A DNA stretch of 64,000 bases. Source: Acidobacteriota bacterium (GTDB lineage Bacteria > Acidobacteriota > Blastocatellia > Pyrinomonadales > Pyrinomonadaceae). Where the stretch lies: assembly GCA_019239425.1 (NCBI GenBank), contig JAFAZX010000057.1:1-64000 (forward strand), in the 5' to 3' direction. Within the stretch, counting starts at the first letter, position 1, and the number at the start of each line of letters is the position of its first letter. Positions 27,082 to 36,537 of this stretch are shown one piece after another. Under the pieces are notes generated by a model that saw only the letters and a program-made list of their open reading frames with translations, was not told the DNA's origin and did no database searches. A program made the position numbers and the translations under genes.

Positions 27082-29694
27082 TCACTTACCCGAGAACCGC
27101 TTGACCTCGGGCGGGAGGGCGACGACGGCGAGCTTGAGGCCGCCGGTCTCGGCGCCCGCGACGACCTTGACCATGAGCGAGCCGGCCGCCGACTTCGTTC
27201 TCTCGGGCAGAGTCTTCTCGTCGAGCAGCAGAGCGTACTCGCCCGGCGGCAGGTCGCCGAGGATGAAGGCACCGTTCGCGTCCGTCAGCGTGTCGCGCCC
27301 GCCCGCCGTCACCACCCTCACGTCCGCGAGCGCCTGCTCGCCATCGTCCATCAAGCCGTTCTCGTTCTGGTCGAACCACACGAAGCCCGCGGCGCGCCCC
27401 GTCCGCACCAGCCTGAAGTCGACAATCGCGTCGCGCCCCGGCAGCAGCGTCGCCGCCTGCTGCCCGCCGTCGAGCAGTGTCAGGTCTGCGCGCACCGAGA
27501 GCAGGTCGAGGTAGACGTTGTGGCCGCCGGCTTTGATCTCTTCGATTCGGAAACGCCCGCCCTCGTCGGTCTCCACATAGCGGTTGCCGTCCACGCGCAC
27601 CTTCACGCCCGCCTGCGGCCGGTCGACGCTCGCGTCGAACCTCCCATCAGCATCCACGTCCTGATAGACCCTGCCCGAGAAAGCCCCGTACTGGCTCAAC
27701 TCTTTAACCGAGCCACCGGCCGCGCGCTCCGCGCTCCGCTTTCTGAAGAGCGAGCCGCGCAGGCTCAGCAAGACGGTCGGGCCGCTCTGCGTTTGCAGGT
27801 AAGAGAGTTGCAGCGAGGACTCGCGCGGCAGGCTCAGCGTGGCCGAGAGTCTCTCCGAAAGACTCAGGCGCGCGGAGTCTCCGCCGCCTCGGTAGTAGCC
27901 GAAGCCCGCGCTCAGGTTCAGACGCCTTTTGAAGAGGGCCTGCGACTGCCAGTCGGCGGTGCCGCCGAGCGCGCCGCGGCTGCCGAACGACTGGCTCAAC
28001 TGAAGCGAGCCGGACTCGCCGAGCCTGACGGCTGCGCCGGTCTGCGCGTTGAGGTCGGCCGGGCCGTTCGTCTTCACACGCGTCGCGTTGAAGAAGAGGC
28101 GCCAGCGCGTAAAGTCGCGCCCCACGTTGAGGAGCGTGAACGCGGCCGAAGGCACCTGCGGCGTGCTGCTCTGCGTGTGTGAGAAGAAGATCGAAGGGAC
28201 GCCGCGGCGCGGCGGCGTGAGCGTGAAGGCGGAGGTGACGAAGCGGTCTCTCTCACTTGAGACGCCGGGGCGGCTCGCGGTGCTGCCGTTCAGGGAGGCC
28301 GTGACCCACCTGCTCGCGCGCCAGGTGAAGCCGCCCGCCGCGAGCTTGACCGGGTCGTGTAGTCCCGACTGCGGGTTGAGAAAGTTCTCGCCCGTGTAAG
28401 CGTAACGGCCTTGCAGCGTCAGGGCGTCCGTGAGGTTGAAAGAGCCCGAGAGGTCTGCCGCCGCGGCCGCGCCGTCCACGCTAACGCCTTCGCGCTGCGC
28501 GCCCCGGAACCTGCCGAACGCCACGTCGCCCTGCAGGCGGCTGCGCGGCGAGGCGAAGCGCACGGCGGCCGTCGCCATCTCGCCGCCGCGCGCGGGGCCG
28601 CCGAAGCGGAGCGCGCCCGAAGAGAATGTGAAGAGGTTCGTGCGCGCGCGCCCGTCCGCCGAAGGGGCGAAGGTCGCGTACGCGCCGAAGACGTTCGTGT
28701 CGTAAGTGAGCTTGTTCAGAACGGACAAGGTCTGCGACGACGGCCCTGCTATGTCCGACGACGGCAACACGTCCGAAGTCTGCAAAGCGAGCACGCCCGA
28801 GACCGCGCGGCCCGCGAAGACCGTCACGCGCGCGCGGCCTAAGGGCAGCTCGAACTGCGCGCCGCGCACCGCCGCCGAGATGAATTCAAGGTCTGTGCCC
28901 GTGCCGAAGTCGCCGCCCGTGAAGCGCTGCCCGTTCGGCCGCTCGAAGGTGAAGGTGCCGTTGCGCAGGAGGCTCGGGGCCGCCCCCTCCCCCGTGACCG
29001 AGTTCGTCAAAAGGCTGAAGCGTCCGTCGCCCACGCGCCCGCTCGCGTGCAACGTCAGGCTCTGGTTGAAGGCCGTGCCGTAGCGGTTGAAGTCGTACTC
29101 GTAGTCCAACGAGTAGAGTTCATAGCGCGCGTGGCGCGCGCCGTCCCTCACGGTCTCGGCCCTCGCCTCGCCGCGCGTGACCCTGACCAGGCGCGCCGCC
29201 TCGTCCACGACGACCGAAGCGTCGAGCAGCGCGGAGACGATCTCGACCGGCAGCATCAACCCTTCCGTGTCGGGCGGGAAGACGATGTCGGCCGCGCCGC
29301 CGACGGCCAGCACCACCGAGCCGTTCTCGCGCACCTGCTTGAGCTGAACGTTGAAGTCCGCCGTCACGCCCGTCTGCCGCTGCACCATGACCGTGCCCGT
29401 GGCCGCGTCCACCGAGACGCGGTCGCCGAGAGCGCGCGCGACCGCGGTGACGGGGAGGAAGAGTCTCCCGCCACGGTACTGCGCGGCGCTGTTCGGCCCC
29501 GTCAGAGTCCGGCCGCCGACCGTGATCGTGTTTATCTGCGAAGCCCCGCCGCGTTGCGGCGAAGGGGGCGGCGCTCCCGCGCCGTCGGCCGAGAGCGCGC
29601 CGCCCGAAGCGCGCGTGTAGAGCGCGGCCTGCGCGCAAAGGATGCACGCGAGGCACGAGGCCGCGAGGGCTTTTTTGAAACGTGAACTGAACAC
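27082..29694 (-). CDS. large beta-barrel protein with stalk-like N-domain and SdrD-B-like C-domains (usher-like)
   Basis: An 870-aa exported protein (signal peptide about 1-30). Residues about 53-175 resemble two copper-amine-oxidase-N/stalk-type units ('TITVGGRTLTGPNSAAQYRG', 'GRLFLPVTAVARALGDRV', 'LMLPVEIVSALLDASVVVD'). Residues about 185-660 are a long run of alternating amphipathic strands with aromatic ends ('LYSLDYEYDFNRYGTAFN', 'QGRYAYTGENFLNPQ', 'FGYYRGGGDSARL'), as in an outer-membrane barrel. The C-terminus has two SdrD-B/carboxypeptidase-like units with Ca-type motifs 'DVDADGRFDASVDRP' and 'FDQNENGLMDDGEQ'. This order parallels ushers, but similarity to classical FimD is not evident. 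With a PapD-like chaperone and four subunit-like genes it may be the secretion pore. Confidence 0.65.
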   Translation of the reverse strand: MFSSRFKKALAASCLACILCAQAALYTRASGGALSADGAGAPPPSPQRGGASQINTITVGGRTLTGPNSAAQYRGGRLFLPVTAVARALGDRVSVDAATGTVMVQRQTGVTADFNVQLKQVRENGSVVLAVGGAADIVFPPDTEGLMLPVEIVSALLDASVVVDEAARLVRVTRGEARAETVRDGARHARYELYSLDYEYDFNRYGTAFNQSLTLHASGRVGDGRFSLLTNSVTGEGAAPSLLRNGTFTFERPNGQRFTGGDFGTGTDLEFISAAVRGAQFELPLGRARVTVFAGRAVSGVLALQTSDVLPSSDIAGPSSQTLSVLNKLTYDTNVFGAYATFAPSADGRARTNLFTFSSGALRFGGPARGGEMATAAVRFASPRSRLQGDVAFGRFRGAQREGVSVDGAAAAADLSGSFNLTDALTLQGRYAYTGENFLNPQSGLHDPVKLAAGGFTWRASRWVTASLNGSTASRPGVSSERDRFVTSAFTLTPPRRGVPSIFFSHTQSSTPQVPSAAFTLLNVGRDFTRWRLFFNATRVKTNGPADLNAQTGAAVRLGESGSLQLSQSFGSRGALGGTADWQSQALFKRRLNLSAGFGYYRGGGDSARLSLSERLSATLSLPRESSLQLSYLQTQSGPTVLLSLRGSLFRKRSAERAAGGSVKELSQYGAFSGRVYQDVDADGRFDASVDRPQAGVKVRVDGNRYVETDEGGRFRIEEIKAGGHNVYLDLLSVRADLTLLDGGQQAATLLPGRDAIVDFRLVRTGRAAGFVWFDQNENGLMDDGEQALADVRVVTAGGRDTLTDANGAFILGDLPPGEYALLLDEKTLPERTKSAAGSLMVKVVAGAETGGLKLAVVALPPEVKRFSGK

Positions 29695-29741
29695 GACGGC
29701 GCGTGAAGGTTTGAAGTGTGCCGGCCTGCGGCTTTTGGAGG

Positions 29742-29769
29742 GATTCGCGGGACGCTCTTCCCGCGAATC
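29742..29769. promoter_or_regulatory. 11-bp hairpin in the divergent region
   Basis: GATTCGCGGGA (29742-29752) pairs perfectly with TCCCGCGAATC (29759-29769) around a 6-nt loop. It lies 48 bp before the barrel gene and 176 bp before the divergent pilin-like gene, in a 251-bp region with no other gene. It could be an operator or leader hairpin; neither is shown. Confidence 0.45.
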
Positions 29770-29945
29770 TTCGTGGACGCCCGAAGGCTCTGAGGCGCGC
29801 TGCGCTTGAGCTTCAAGGCAGCGTGTTCATTGTACAGTTCGGGGCATCCTTTGTCCACGTTTAACCCCTGGTGATTTTTAAGATTCGGGCCGGGATTGGC
29901 CGTTTCTCTGGGGTGCAACATCGAGGCGTTACGAGGCGGAGGCGG

Positions 29946-30530
29946 ATGGACTTCACACCCCAGCGCGGAGCCGTGTTTCTGTTGACGGCGATGCTGTGCG
30001 TGACGTGTGTCGCGCGCGGGCAGACCGGGGGCGGCTCGGTCAGGATGTCGGGCGTCGTGAGCGAGACCGTCTCGCTCTCAATCTCACAGCCGAGCGAAGC
30101 GCCCGGCCTGCTCGTCGACACGACGCGCAACGCCGACGGCTCCGTGACCGTCGTCGTCAACGGCTCCGCGCGCGACCCGCAAGAGATAAGAGTCCCCGTC
30201 CTGATTCGCTCGAACTCCGCTTACAGACTTTTCGCCTCGGCCGAAGCGCGCGGCGCAGACCTCTCAAGTCTGCTCGTCGACGGCGCGCGCGCCACCGGTA
30301 GCTCAGTCGCCCCCGACGCCGGAGACCTTCACGTCTCGACGACCTTACTCGACCACCCGAACCTCTCCGCCCGCACGGAACTCTTCGGCGGCCCGCGCGT
30401 CTCGCTCGGCGGCACGCTCCAATCCCCGCACAACGCCCTCGAAGTAATCCTGACCTTGTCCGTCGAGCCGCGCGCCGAAGGCCGGGACTGGACGGTCGAG
30501 CTGCTACTCTCCGCCGAACCCCACGCTTGA
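29946..30530 (+). CDS. secreted pilin-like protein, diverged paralogue 4
   Basis: A 194-aa exported protein. The ATG at 29946 follows GGAGGCGG and opens a signal peptide ('MDFTPQRGAVFLLTAMLC'). It keeps the late landmarks of the three pilin-like proteins upstream: 'IRVPVLIRSNSAYRL', then 'LFGGPRVSLGGT' and a terminal 'LSVEPRAEGRDWTVELLLS'. The early Gly/Ser repeat region is shortened. It is divergent from the barrel gene and might be an adaptor or tip-like subunit. Homology to the other three is inferred from the ordered short motifs. Confidence 0.62.
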   Translation: MDFTPQRGAVFLLTAMLCVTCVARGQTGGGSVRMSGVVSETVSLSISQPSEAPGLLVDTTRNADGSVTVVVNGSARDPQEIRVPVLIRSNSAYRLFASAEARGADLSSLLVDGARATGSSVAPDAGDLHVSTTLLDHPNLSARTELFGGPRVSLGGTLQSPHNALEVILTLSVEPRAEGRDWTVELLLSAEPHA

Positions 30531-30680
30531 AGAGACATAAGCAGGGCGTGAAATAATTTTGTCTGCGGCGGCGTTACGTTTGGCCGGGGCAGAGTCACAC
30601 AAGAATGCGGGCGCGAGACCGAGCCAAGAGGTTTCGGTTTCGTCGCACGCTAACTTGAAAACTCAGCCCCGGAGGAGAAG

Positions 30681-31121
30681 ATGTCGAAGATTAGATTCTT
30701 GACGCCGCTCGCGGTCTTGATGCTCGTCGCCGCGGGAACTTTGAACGGACTTCACACCGACGCGAAAACCAACCCGCGCGGCCCGGCCGTCCACGCACTC
30801 AATCCAACGCCCGCCGCGCCGGCCGCGCCGGACAACTGGGGCTTCGCTCAGAACCACGGGAGGATTACGAGACTCTACCCCAGCCCCGACGGTGTCTACT
30901 TCACATTCGGCGGTAAGCCGGGCCAGTACCAGACGGCCATGAATCCCACGAACGGCTACTACTTCATTCCCAACACTCACACCAACTACCAGGCGCTCGT
31001 CAACCTCCTCTACCTCGCTGCGGAGAACGACTGGAACCTGCAAGCAAGGACACAGCCCACGCTGGGCACCGCGGGCCGCGCCGAGGTGATCTACCTGGTG
31101 CAGGACTTCAACCGGCCCTGA
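30681..31121 (+). CDS. secreted protein of unknown function
   Basis: A 146-aa protein with GGAGGAG before the ATG and a signal peptide (about 1-24). After a Pro/Ala-rich segment ('TPAAPAAPDNWGFA') comes a compact domain with many aromatics: 'RLYPSPDGVYFTFGG', 'NPTNGYYFIPNTHTNYQAL' and 'VIYLVQDFN'. I recognise no family. It has its own strong terminator and no obvious operon partner. Confidence 0.65.
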   Translation: MSKIRFLTPLAVLMLVAAGTLNGLHTDAKTNPRGPAVHALNPTPAAPAAPDNWGFAQNHGRITRLYPSPDGVYFTFGGKPGQYQTAMNPTNGYYFIPNTHTNYQALVNLLYLAAENDWNLQARTQPTLGTAGRAEVIYLVQDFNRP

Positions 31122-31147
31122 GCGCGCGGGAGTTGAAGACGAAATTT

Positions 31148-31180
31148 GGCCCCGGCCTGCGGGAAGGCCGGGGCCGTTTA
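31148..31180 (+). terminator. rho-independent terminator
   Basis: An 11-bp stem GGCCCCGGCCT (31148-31158) pairs with AGGCCGGGGCC (31165-31175), loop GCGGGA, followed by GTTTAATT. It lies 27 nt after the stop of the secreted protein and separates it from the sigma/CHAT genes. Confidence 0.8.
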
Positions 31181-31269
31181 ATTGATATTTCTTTCCGCCC
31201 TGAATTGAGCTATCCTGTCGCCGCATTGCCCGACGCCGAAACCGCGAACTGACCTCAACCGTCTCGAAC

Positions 31270-31815
31270 ATGAAGCCAGGCAAAGAAGTAACGCGGGAAA
31301 AATTCGCGGGCTTTCTCGAATGGCTCAGCCCCGGGGGCGAGGGCGCGGGCGAGGAGTACGAGCGCCTGCGCTTCCGCCTGTGCACCTTCTTCTCGCAGCG
31401 CCGCTGCCGCTTCCCCGACGAGCTGGCCGACGAGACCATTAACCGCTTGATGCTGAAGGTCGGCGAAGAGCGGATCGAGAACAAGCTCGCCTACTGTTAC
31501 GGCGTGGCGAAGAACGTCTACCGCGAGTCGCTCAGGAAGGAGCGCCACCACGTCGACGTGGACGAGGTGGCGGTCGCGGCGCAGCCGCCGCCCGAGCCCA
31601 ACTTCTCCGAGGAGTGTCTGGAGAAATGCCTCGCGGAGCTTCCGCCCGAGAGCCAGCAGATGATCCTCGAATACTTCTCCGAGGTGAAGACGGCGAAGGT
31701 CGAGCTGCGCCGGCGCCTCTCGCAGAGCTTCGAGGTGACGCAGACCGCGCTGCGCGTGCGCGTGATGCGGACGAAGCAGAAGTTGAAGCTCTGCGTGCAG
31801 GAGTGCATGGGCTGA
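31270..31815 (+). CDS. ECF-like RNA polymerase sigma factor
   Basis: A 181-aa cytoplasmic protein. Residues about 25-85 resemble sigma region 2 ('RRCRFPDELADETINRLMLK', 'KLAYCYGVAKNVYRESLRKE'), and about 115-175 region 4 ('CLAELPPESQQMILEYFSE', 'LSQSFEVTQTALRVRVMRTK'), with the usual linker between. This type occurs before TPR/CHAT membrane proteins in Acidobacteriota. It should direct RNA polymerase to a small regulon. The next gene begins 57 nt downstream and starts with a possible anti-sigma-like cytoplasmic segment, suggesting a sigma/membrane-sensor pair. Confidence 0.78.
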   Translation: MKPGKEVTREKFAGFLEWLSPGGEGAGEEYERLRFRLCTFFSQRRCRFPDELADETINRLMLKVGEERIENKLAYCYGVAKNVYRESLRKERHHVDVDEVAVAAQPPPEPNFSEECLEKCLAELPPESQQMILEYFSEVKTAKVELRRRLSQSFEVTQTALRVRVMRTKQKLKLCVQECMG

Positions 31816-31872
31816 AAGGGGCTGTTACATAACGCCCGCCGGGGACACTTCATAACGGGGGCGGCGAGGACG

Positions 31873-33207
31873 ATGGGCGAATCGGCAAAGAGCGAAGAGG
31901 AGATCCGCGAGTACCTTTTGGGCCGCGTCTCGGACGAGGCCGCCCTCGAAGGGATCGAGGAGCTTCTCTTCACCGACGAAGAGTTCTGCTCGCGGGTCGC
32001 GCTCGCGGAGGACGGGCTGATTAACGACTACGTCCTCGGCCGGCTCGACGAACGGGACGCGGACAGCTTCCGCACGACGCTCGCGGGCGACCCCGAGAGG
32101 TGTCTGAAGCTTGAGCTGACGCAGGCGATACGGGCGAAGGCGCTGGCCCTGAACACGAAGGCCGCGAAGGTTACGAAGGCCGCGAAAGCCGCGGAAGCCG
32201 CGGAAGAGAAGCCGTCGTTCTTTGCAAGACTCGGGACGCTCCTCCGGCAGCCGGCGTACGCGGGCGCGCTCGCGCTGCTGCTCGTCGCCGCGGCGGTCTC
32301 GGTTATCTACTTCAACAGAACTGGTAGGCCGGACGAACTCGCGGAGCTGCGCGCCGTCTACCAGAAGGAGCGGCCGACCGAGGCGCGCATCTCCGACTTC
32401 GGCTACGCGCCCCTGCCGCAGTTGCGCGGGGCCGCGCCGGAGCAGGCGGAGAAGAACCGTTTGCGGCTCATCCAGAACCGCCTCATCGAAGCCGCGTTGA
32501 AGACGCCAGACGCACGCACGCATCACGCGCTCGGGGCCTTCCACCTGACGCAGCGCGAGTACGCGGACGCCATCAGGGAGTTCGAGAGCGCGCTCAAGCT
32601 CGACGGCAAGAGCGCGAAGATTCACAACGACCTCGGCACGGCCTACTACGAGCTGGCGATGGCCTCGGGCGGGGAGAAGCGGTACGAGAATCTGGCCCAC
32701 GCGCTCGAAGAGTTCACGGCGGCGACGGAGCTGGACGGCAATCTGTTGGAGGCGCTCTTTAACAAGTCTCTCGCACACGAGCAGTTGGGGCAGCCGCGCG
32801 AGGCGAAGCAGTCCTGGACGCTCTACTTGCAGAAAGACCCTTCGTCGCCGTGGGCGGACGAGGCGCGCAGACACCTCTCGCGCATCGCCGACGAGCAGAC
32901 GCGGTTCAAGCAGGACGGGCAGGTCTTGCAGGACTTCCTCGACGCCTACCGCAACCGGGACGACGCGACGGCGCAGAAGATTCATAACGAGACGAAAGGT
33001 CTCTTGAAGGGCGCCGCCGCGCCGCTCCAACTCTCGCGACGTTTTCTTGAAGCGCGGAGGCGCGGCGACGAAGCGGAGGCGCAGGAGAGTCTCGACGCGC
33101 TGGCCTACCTCGGCCGCTTCGAGCGGGAGCGACACTCCGAGTTTTTTTTTCTGAGCTGGCCGACTTCTACGCGAACGTCGGCGCGGACAAGGTCGAGCGG
33201 CTGTTAG
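31873..33207 (+). CDS. membrane TPR protein, 5' part of a frameshifted TPR-CHAT gene
   Basis: A 444-aa product in the upstream frame. Residues 1-95 form a cytoplasmic helical segment ('EEIREYLLGRVSDEAALEG', 'LAEDGLINDYVLGRLDERD') common in front of a membrane span in acidobacterial TPR-CHAT proteins and comparable to an anti-sigma region. A Lys/Ala-rich linker and one span (about 128-148) follow, then TPR units ('HHALGAFHLTQREYADAI', 'IHNDLGTAYYELAM', 'LLEALFNKSLAHEQLG'). At 33142-33150 nine T residues occur; beyond them this frame gives 19 unrelated residues and stops, while the -1 frame continues the TPR sequence into the CHAT protein. Joined, the protein is about 1,202 aa. Confidence 0.8.
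   Translation: MGESAKSEEEIREYLLGRVSDEAALEGIEELLFTDEEFCSRVALAEDGLINDYVLGRLDERDADSFRTTLAGDPERCLKLELTQAIRAKALALNTKAAKVTKAAKAAEAAEEKPSFFARLGTLLRQPAYAGALALLLVAAAVSVIYFNRTGRPDELAELRAVYQKERPTEARISDFGYAPLPQLRGAAPEQAEKNRLRLIQNRLIEAALKTPDARTHHALGAFHLTQREYADAIREFESALKLDGKSAKIHNDLGTAYYELAMASGGEKRYENLAHALEEFTAATELDGNLLEALFNKSLAHEQLGQPREAKQSWTLYLQKDPSSPWADEARRHLSRIADEQTRFKQDGQVLQDFLDAYRNRDDATAQKIHNETKGLLKGAAAPLQLSRRFLEARRRGDEAEAQESLDALAYLGRFERERHSEFFFLSWPTSTRTSARTRSSGC
33142..33150 (+). other. nine-T slippery run at the frame change
   Basis: G-T9-C lies where coding similarity shifts from the upstream frame to the -1 frame. A backward slip of one base, or one extra T in the transcript or genome, joins 'HSEFFF' to 'SELADFYANVGADKVE'. 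An SD-like GGGAG (33125-33129) lies about 13 nt upstream, as in some programmed -1 sites. Assembly error and true mutation cannot be excluded. Confidence 0.6.
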
Positions 33208-35480
33208 AGGCGAGGGACGTTTTCGAGCGCGGGCAGAAGAGTCTCTTTCCCGACGCCTCGGGGAAGAGCGACTACCCGAAGGCCATCGCGGAATTTGAAA
33301 ACAGCAGAGACCTCTTCGCGCAACTCGGCGACGAGGCCGAGGCCGGCGCGGCCGAGATGTGGGCGGCGCAGTTGCTGCCCGACGTGGGGAAGCTCGACGA
33401 GAGCCGGCGGCGGCTGGCGTCGCTCATCGCGAAGGCCGAGGCGAAGAGGTTCAACGTCCTGCTCCCGCCCGCCTACTTCTGGCTCGGCGTCAGCGACAAC
33501 CGCCGGAACGACCTCTCGCAGGCGAGCCGGAACTACAAGACCGCTTTGCGCCTCGCCGAAGCGGGAGAGAACGCCTTCGAAGTCCAGCACGCACGGGAAG
33601 CGCTCGCGCGATACTACACAACCCTCGGGGAGCTTGAGCCGGCCATGAGTTACGCGGGCGCAATGCTTAACGCCAAAGACCTCTACTACCAGAGCCGGAC
33701 TCAATCCTGGCGCGACAAGGGGCTGCTGGCGAGTCTCGCCGTGAGGCTGAAGCTCTTCGCGACCTCTTTGAGCTTCGCGAGGGAGCGCCTGAGCTTCGCG
33801 CGCGAAATCTCGCCGGCCGGCGGCTTCGTCAACTCAAGCCTGCGCTTCGTGGTGAAGGCGGCGGTCGAGAAGGGAGACCTCGACGCCGCGTCGAAGTACG
33901 CCGACGAATCGCTGCGGCTGGCGCTCGAACGCGGCGACAGCCCCGAGAACACGCAGACGAAGGCCGAGAGCTACCTGCTGCTGGCCGACGTGAGGGGCAA
34001 GATGGAAGACTGCGACGCGGCCCTGACGGAATACGACAAGGCGCTTGAGCTGTACCACAGCCTGCCGCAACTCACGGCCAACCTGTACCAGATTCACAAG
34101 GGCCGCCTGCTCTGCCTCCAGCGGCTCGAACGGCGCGAGGAGTTCGCGGCGGAGCTGCGGATGGTTCGGGGGCTGGCCGAGAAGTACCGCGCCACGCTCC
34201 GCGAAGACAGCTCGCGCCAGGCCTTCTTCGCGGATCAGCAGGACGCGTTCGACGCCGCGGCCACCGACGCCGTCAAGGAGGGCGACAGCGCCGGGGCCTT
34301 CGCCTTAGTCGAAGAGTCGAGGGCGCGTTCGCTGCTCGATTTCGTCGGCACGGACAGGCCGCTCGCGCAGGTCGAAGAGAACTTCCGCGCGGCCGCGCGC
34401 CCGCTCCTGCGGGAAGAGGACTTCCCCGCGGTCACGCGCCCGCTCTCGCTGGAAGAGATTCGCGCGCGCCTGCCGGAGCAGGTGCAGTTCGTGCGGTACG
34501 CGGTGTTGCCGGACAGGCTTGAGCTGTGGGTCGTCTCGAAGACGCGTTTCGATTTAATCGAAAGACCGATTACGGCCGCCGAGTTGGAGAAGAGGGTTGA
34601 CGCTTACCAATCCTCCGTCGTCGGTAAAGAATCCGGCGAAGGCGTCAGGCGGGCCGCGCGCGAGCTTTACGAGCTCCTGATTCCGCCGGGCCTCGACACG
34701 GGCAAACAGCTCTGCCTGATTCCCGACAAGTCTCTTCATCAACTCGCGTTCGCCTCGCTCGTCTCGCCGGCCGGGAAATACCTGCTCGAAGAGTTCGCCC
34801 TCTTCTACGCGCCGAGCGCGTCGGTGCTAGTGCTCGCCACCGAGCACGCGCGTTTGAAAGGGCGCGCGGAGAACGAGCGACTGTTGAGCGTCGGCAACCC
34901 GGACTTCGACCGTGAGGTGCATTCGGGCCTGCCCGACCTGCGCGCCGCGGAGGTGGAGGCGAAGGCCGTCGCCGCCGGTTACCGGCAGCGCCTGGAACTG
35001 CTCGGCGGCGAAGCGACGAAGGAGGCGTTCCTGCGCAGCTTCGCGAACGTCGAGGTGATTCACTTCGCCGGCCACTTCCTCGCCAACCCGCAATCGCCGG
35101 GCGACTCGAAGCTGCTCTTCGCGGCGGGCGAGCTGCGCTCTTCCGAACTCGGCAAGTACAAGCTGCCGCGCGCGAGCCTCGTCGTGCTGTCGGCCTGCGA
35201 GACCGGCTTCGAGCGTTACGACCGGAGCGAGGGGGCCATCGGCGTCGCGCGCACCTTCCTCGCACTCGGGGCGCCGGTGGTGGTCGCCAGCCAGTGGAAG
35301 GTCGATTCGGAGCCGACGAAAGATTTGATGATCGCGTTCCACCGCAACCGCAAAGAGAGGGGGCTGAGTTCCGCCGAGAGCCTGCGGCGGGCGCAGCTCG
35401 AATTGCTGAACCGGGACGAGACGCGCGCGCCCTTCTACTGGGCCGCCTTCTCCCTCTTCGGCGGCTACGCCAACTACTAA
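33150..35480 (+). CDS. TPR-CHAT caspase-like protease, 3' part of the frameshifted gene
   Basis: Read from the slip site, this frame gives 776 residues; the first internal ATG is at 33357 and would give 707. The first half continues the TPR array ('LADFYANVGADKVERLLEA', 'YFWLGVSDNRRNDLSQASRN', 'YLLLADVRGKMEDCDAALTE'). The last 300 residues are a complete CHAT domain of the caspase-like clan: catalytic His in 'HFAGHF' (codons 35061-35075) and Cys in 'LSACETGFE' (Cys codon 35196-35198), then 'VASQWKVDSEPTKDLM'. CHAT proteases are activated through their TPR partner and cut specific protein targets in signalling or defence. Without the upstream part it would lose its membrane anchor. Confidence 0.85.
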   Translation, partial: SELADFYANVGADKVERLLEARDVFERGQKSLFPDASGKSDYPKAIAEFENSRDLFAQLGDEAEAGAAEMWAAQLLPDVGKLDESRRRLASLIAKAEAKRFNVLLPPAYFWLGVSDNRRNDLSQASRNYKTALRLAEAGENAFEVQHAREALARYYTTLGELEPAMSYAGAMLNAKDLYYQSRTQSWRDKGLLASLAVRLKLFATSLSFARERLSFAREISPAGGFVNSSLRFVVKAAVEKGDLDAASKYADESLRLALERGDSPENTQTKAESYLLLADVRGKMEDCDAALTEYDKALELYHSLPQLTANLYQIHKGRLLCLQRLERREEFAAELRMVRGLAEKYRATLREDSSRQAFFADQQDAFDAAATDAVKEGDSAGAFALVEESRARSLLDFVGTDRPLAQVEENFRAAARPLLREEDFPAVTRPLSLEEIRARLPEQVQFVRYAVLPDRLELWVVSKTRFDLIERPITAAELEKRVDAYQSSVVGKESGEGVRRAARELYELLIPPGLDTGKQLCLIPDKSLHQLAFASLVSPAGKYLLEEFALFYAPSASVLVLATEHARLKGRAENERLLSVGNPDFDREVHSGLPDLRAAEVEAKAVAAGYRQRLELLGGEATKEAFLRSFANVEVIHFAGHFLANPQSPGDSKLLFAAGELRSSELGKYKLPRASLVVLSACETGFERYDRSEGAIGVARTFLALGAPVVVASQWKVDSEPTKDLMIAFHRNRKERGLSSAESLRRAQLELLNRDETRAPFYWAAFSLFGGYANY

Positions 35481-35484
35481 GACC

Positions 35485-36447
<963 letters not shown>

Positions 36448-36537
36448 CCTGATTCCCGGCGGGCGGCGTTACGTTTCGCCCGGTCGGGAGCACTCTGAAC
36501 TGAAGGCTTTACTCAAACTCAGGATTTGGAGGACGTC

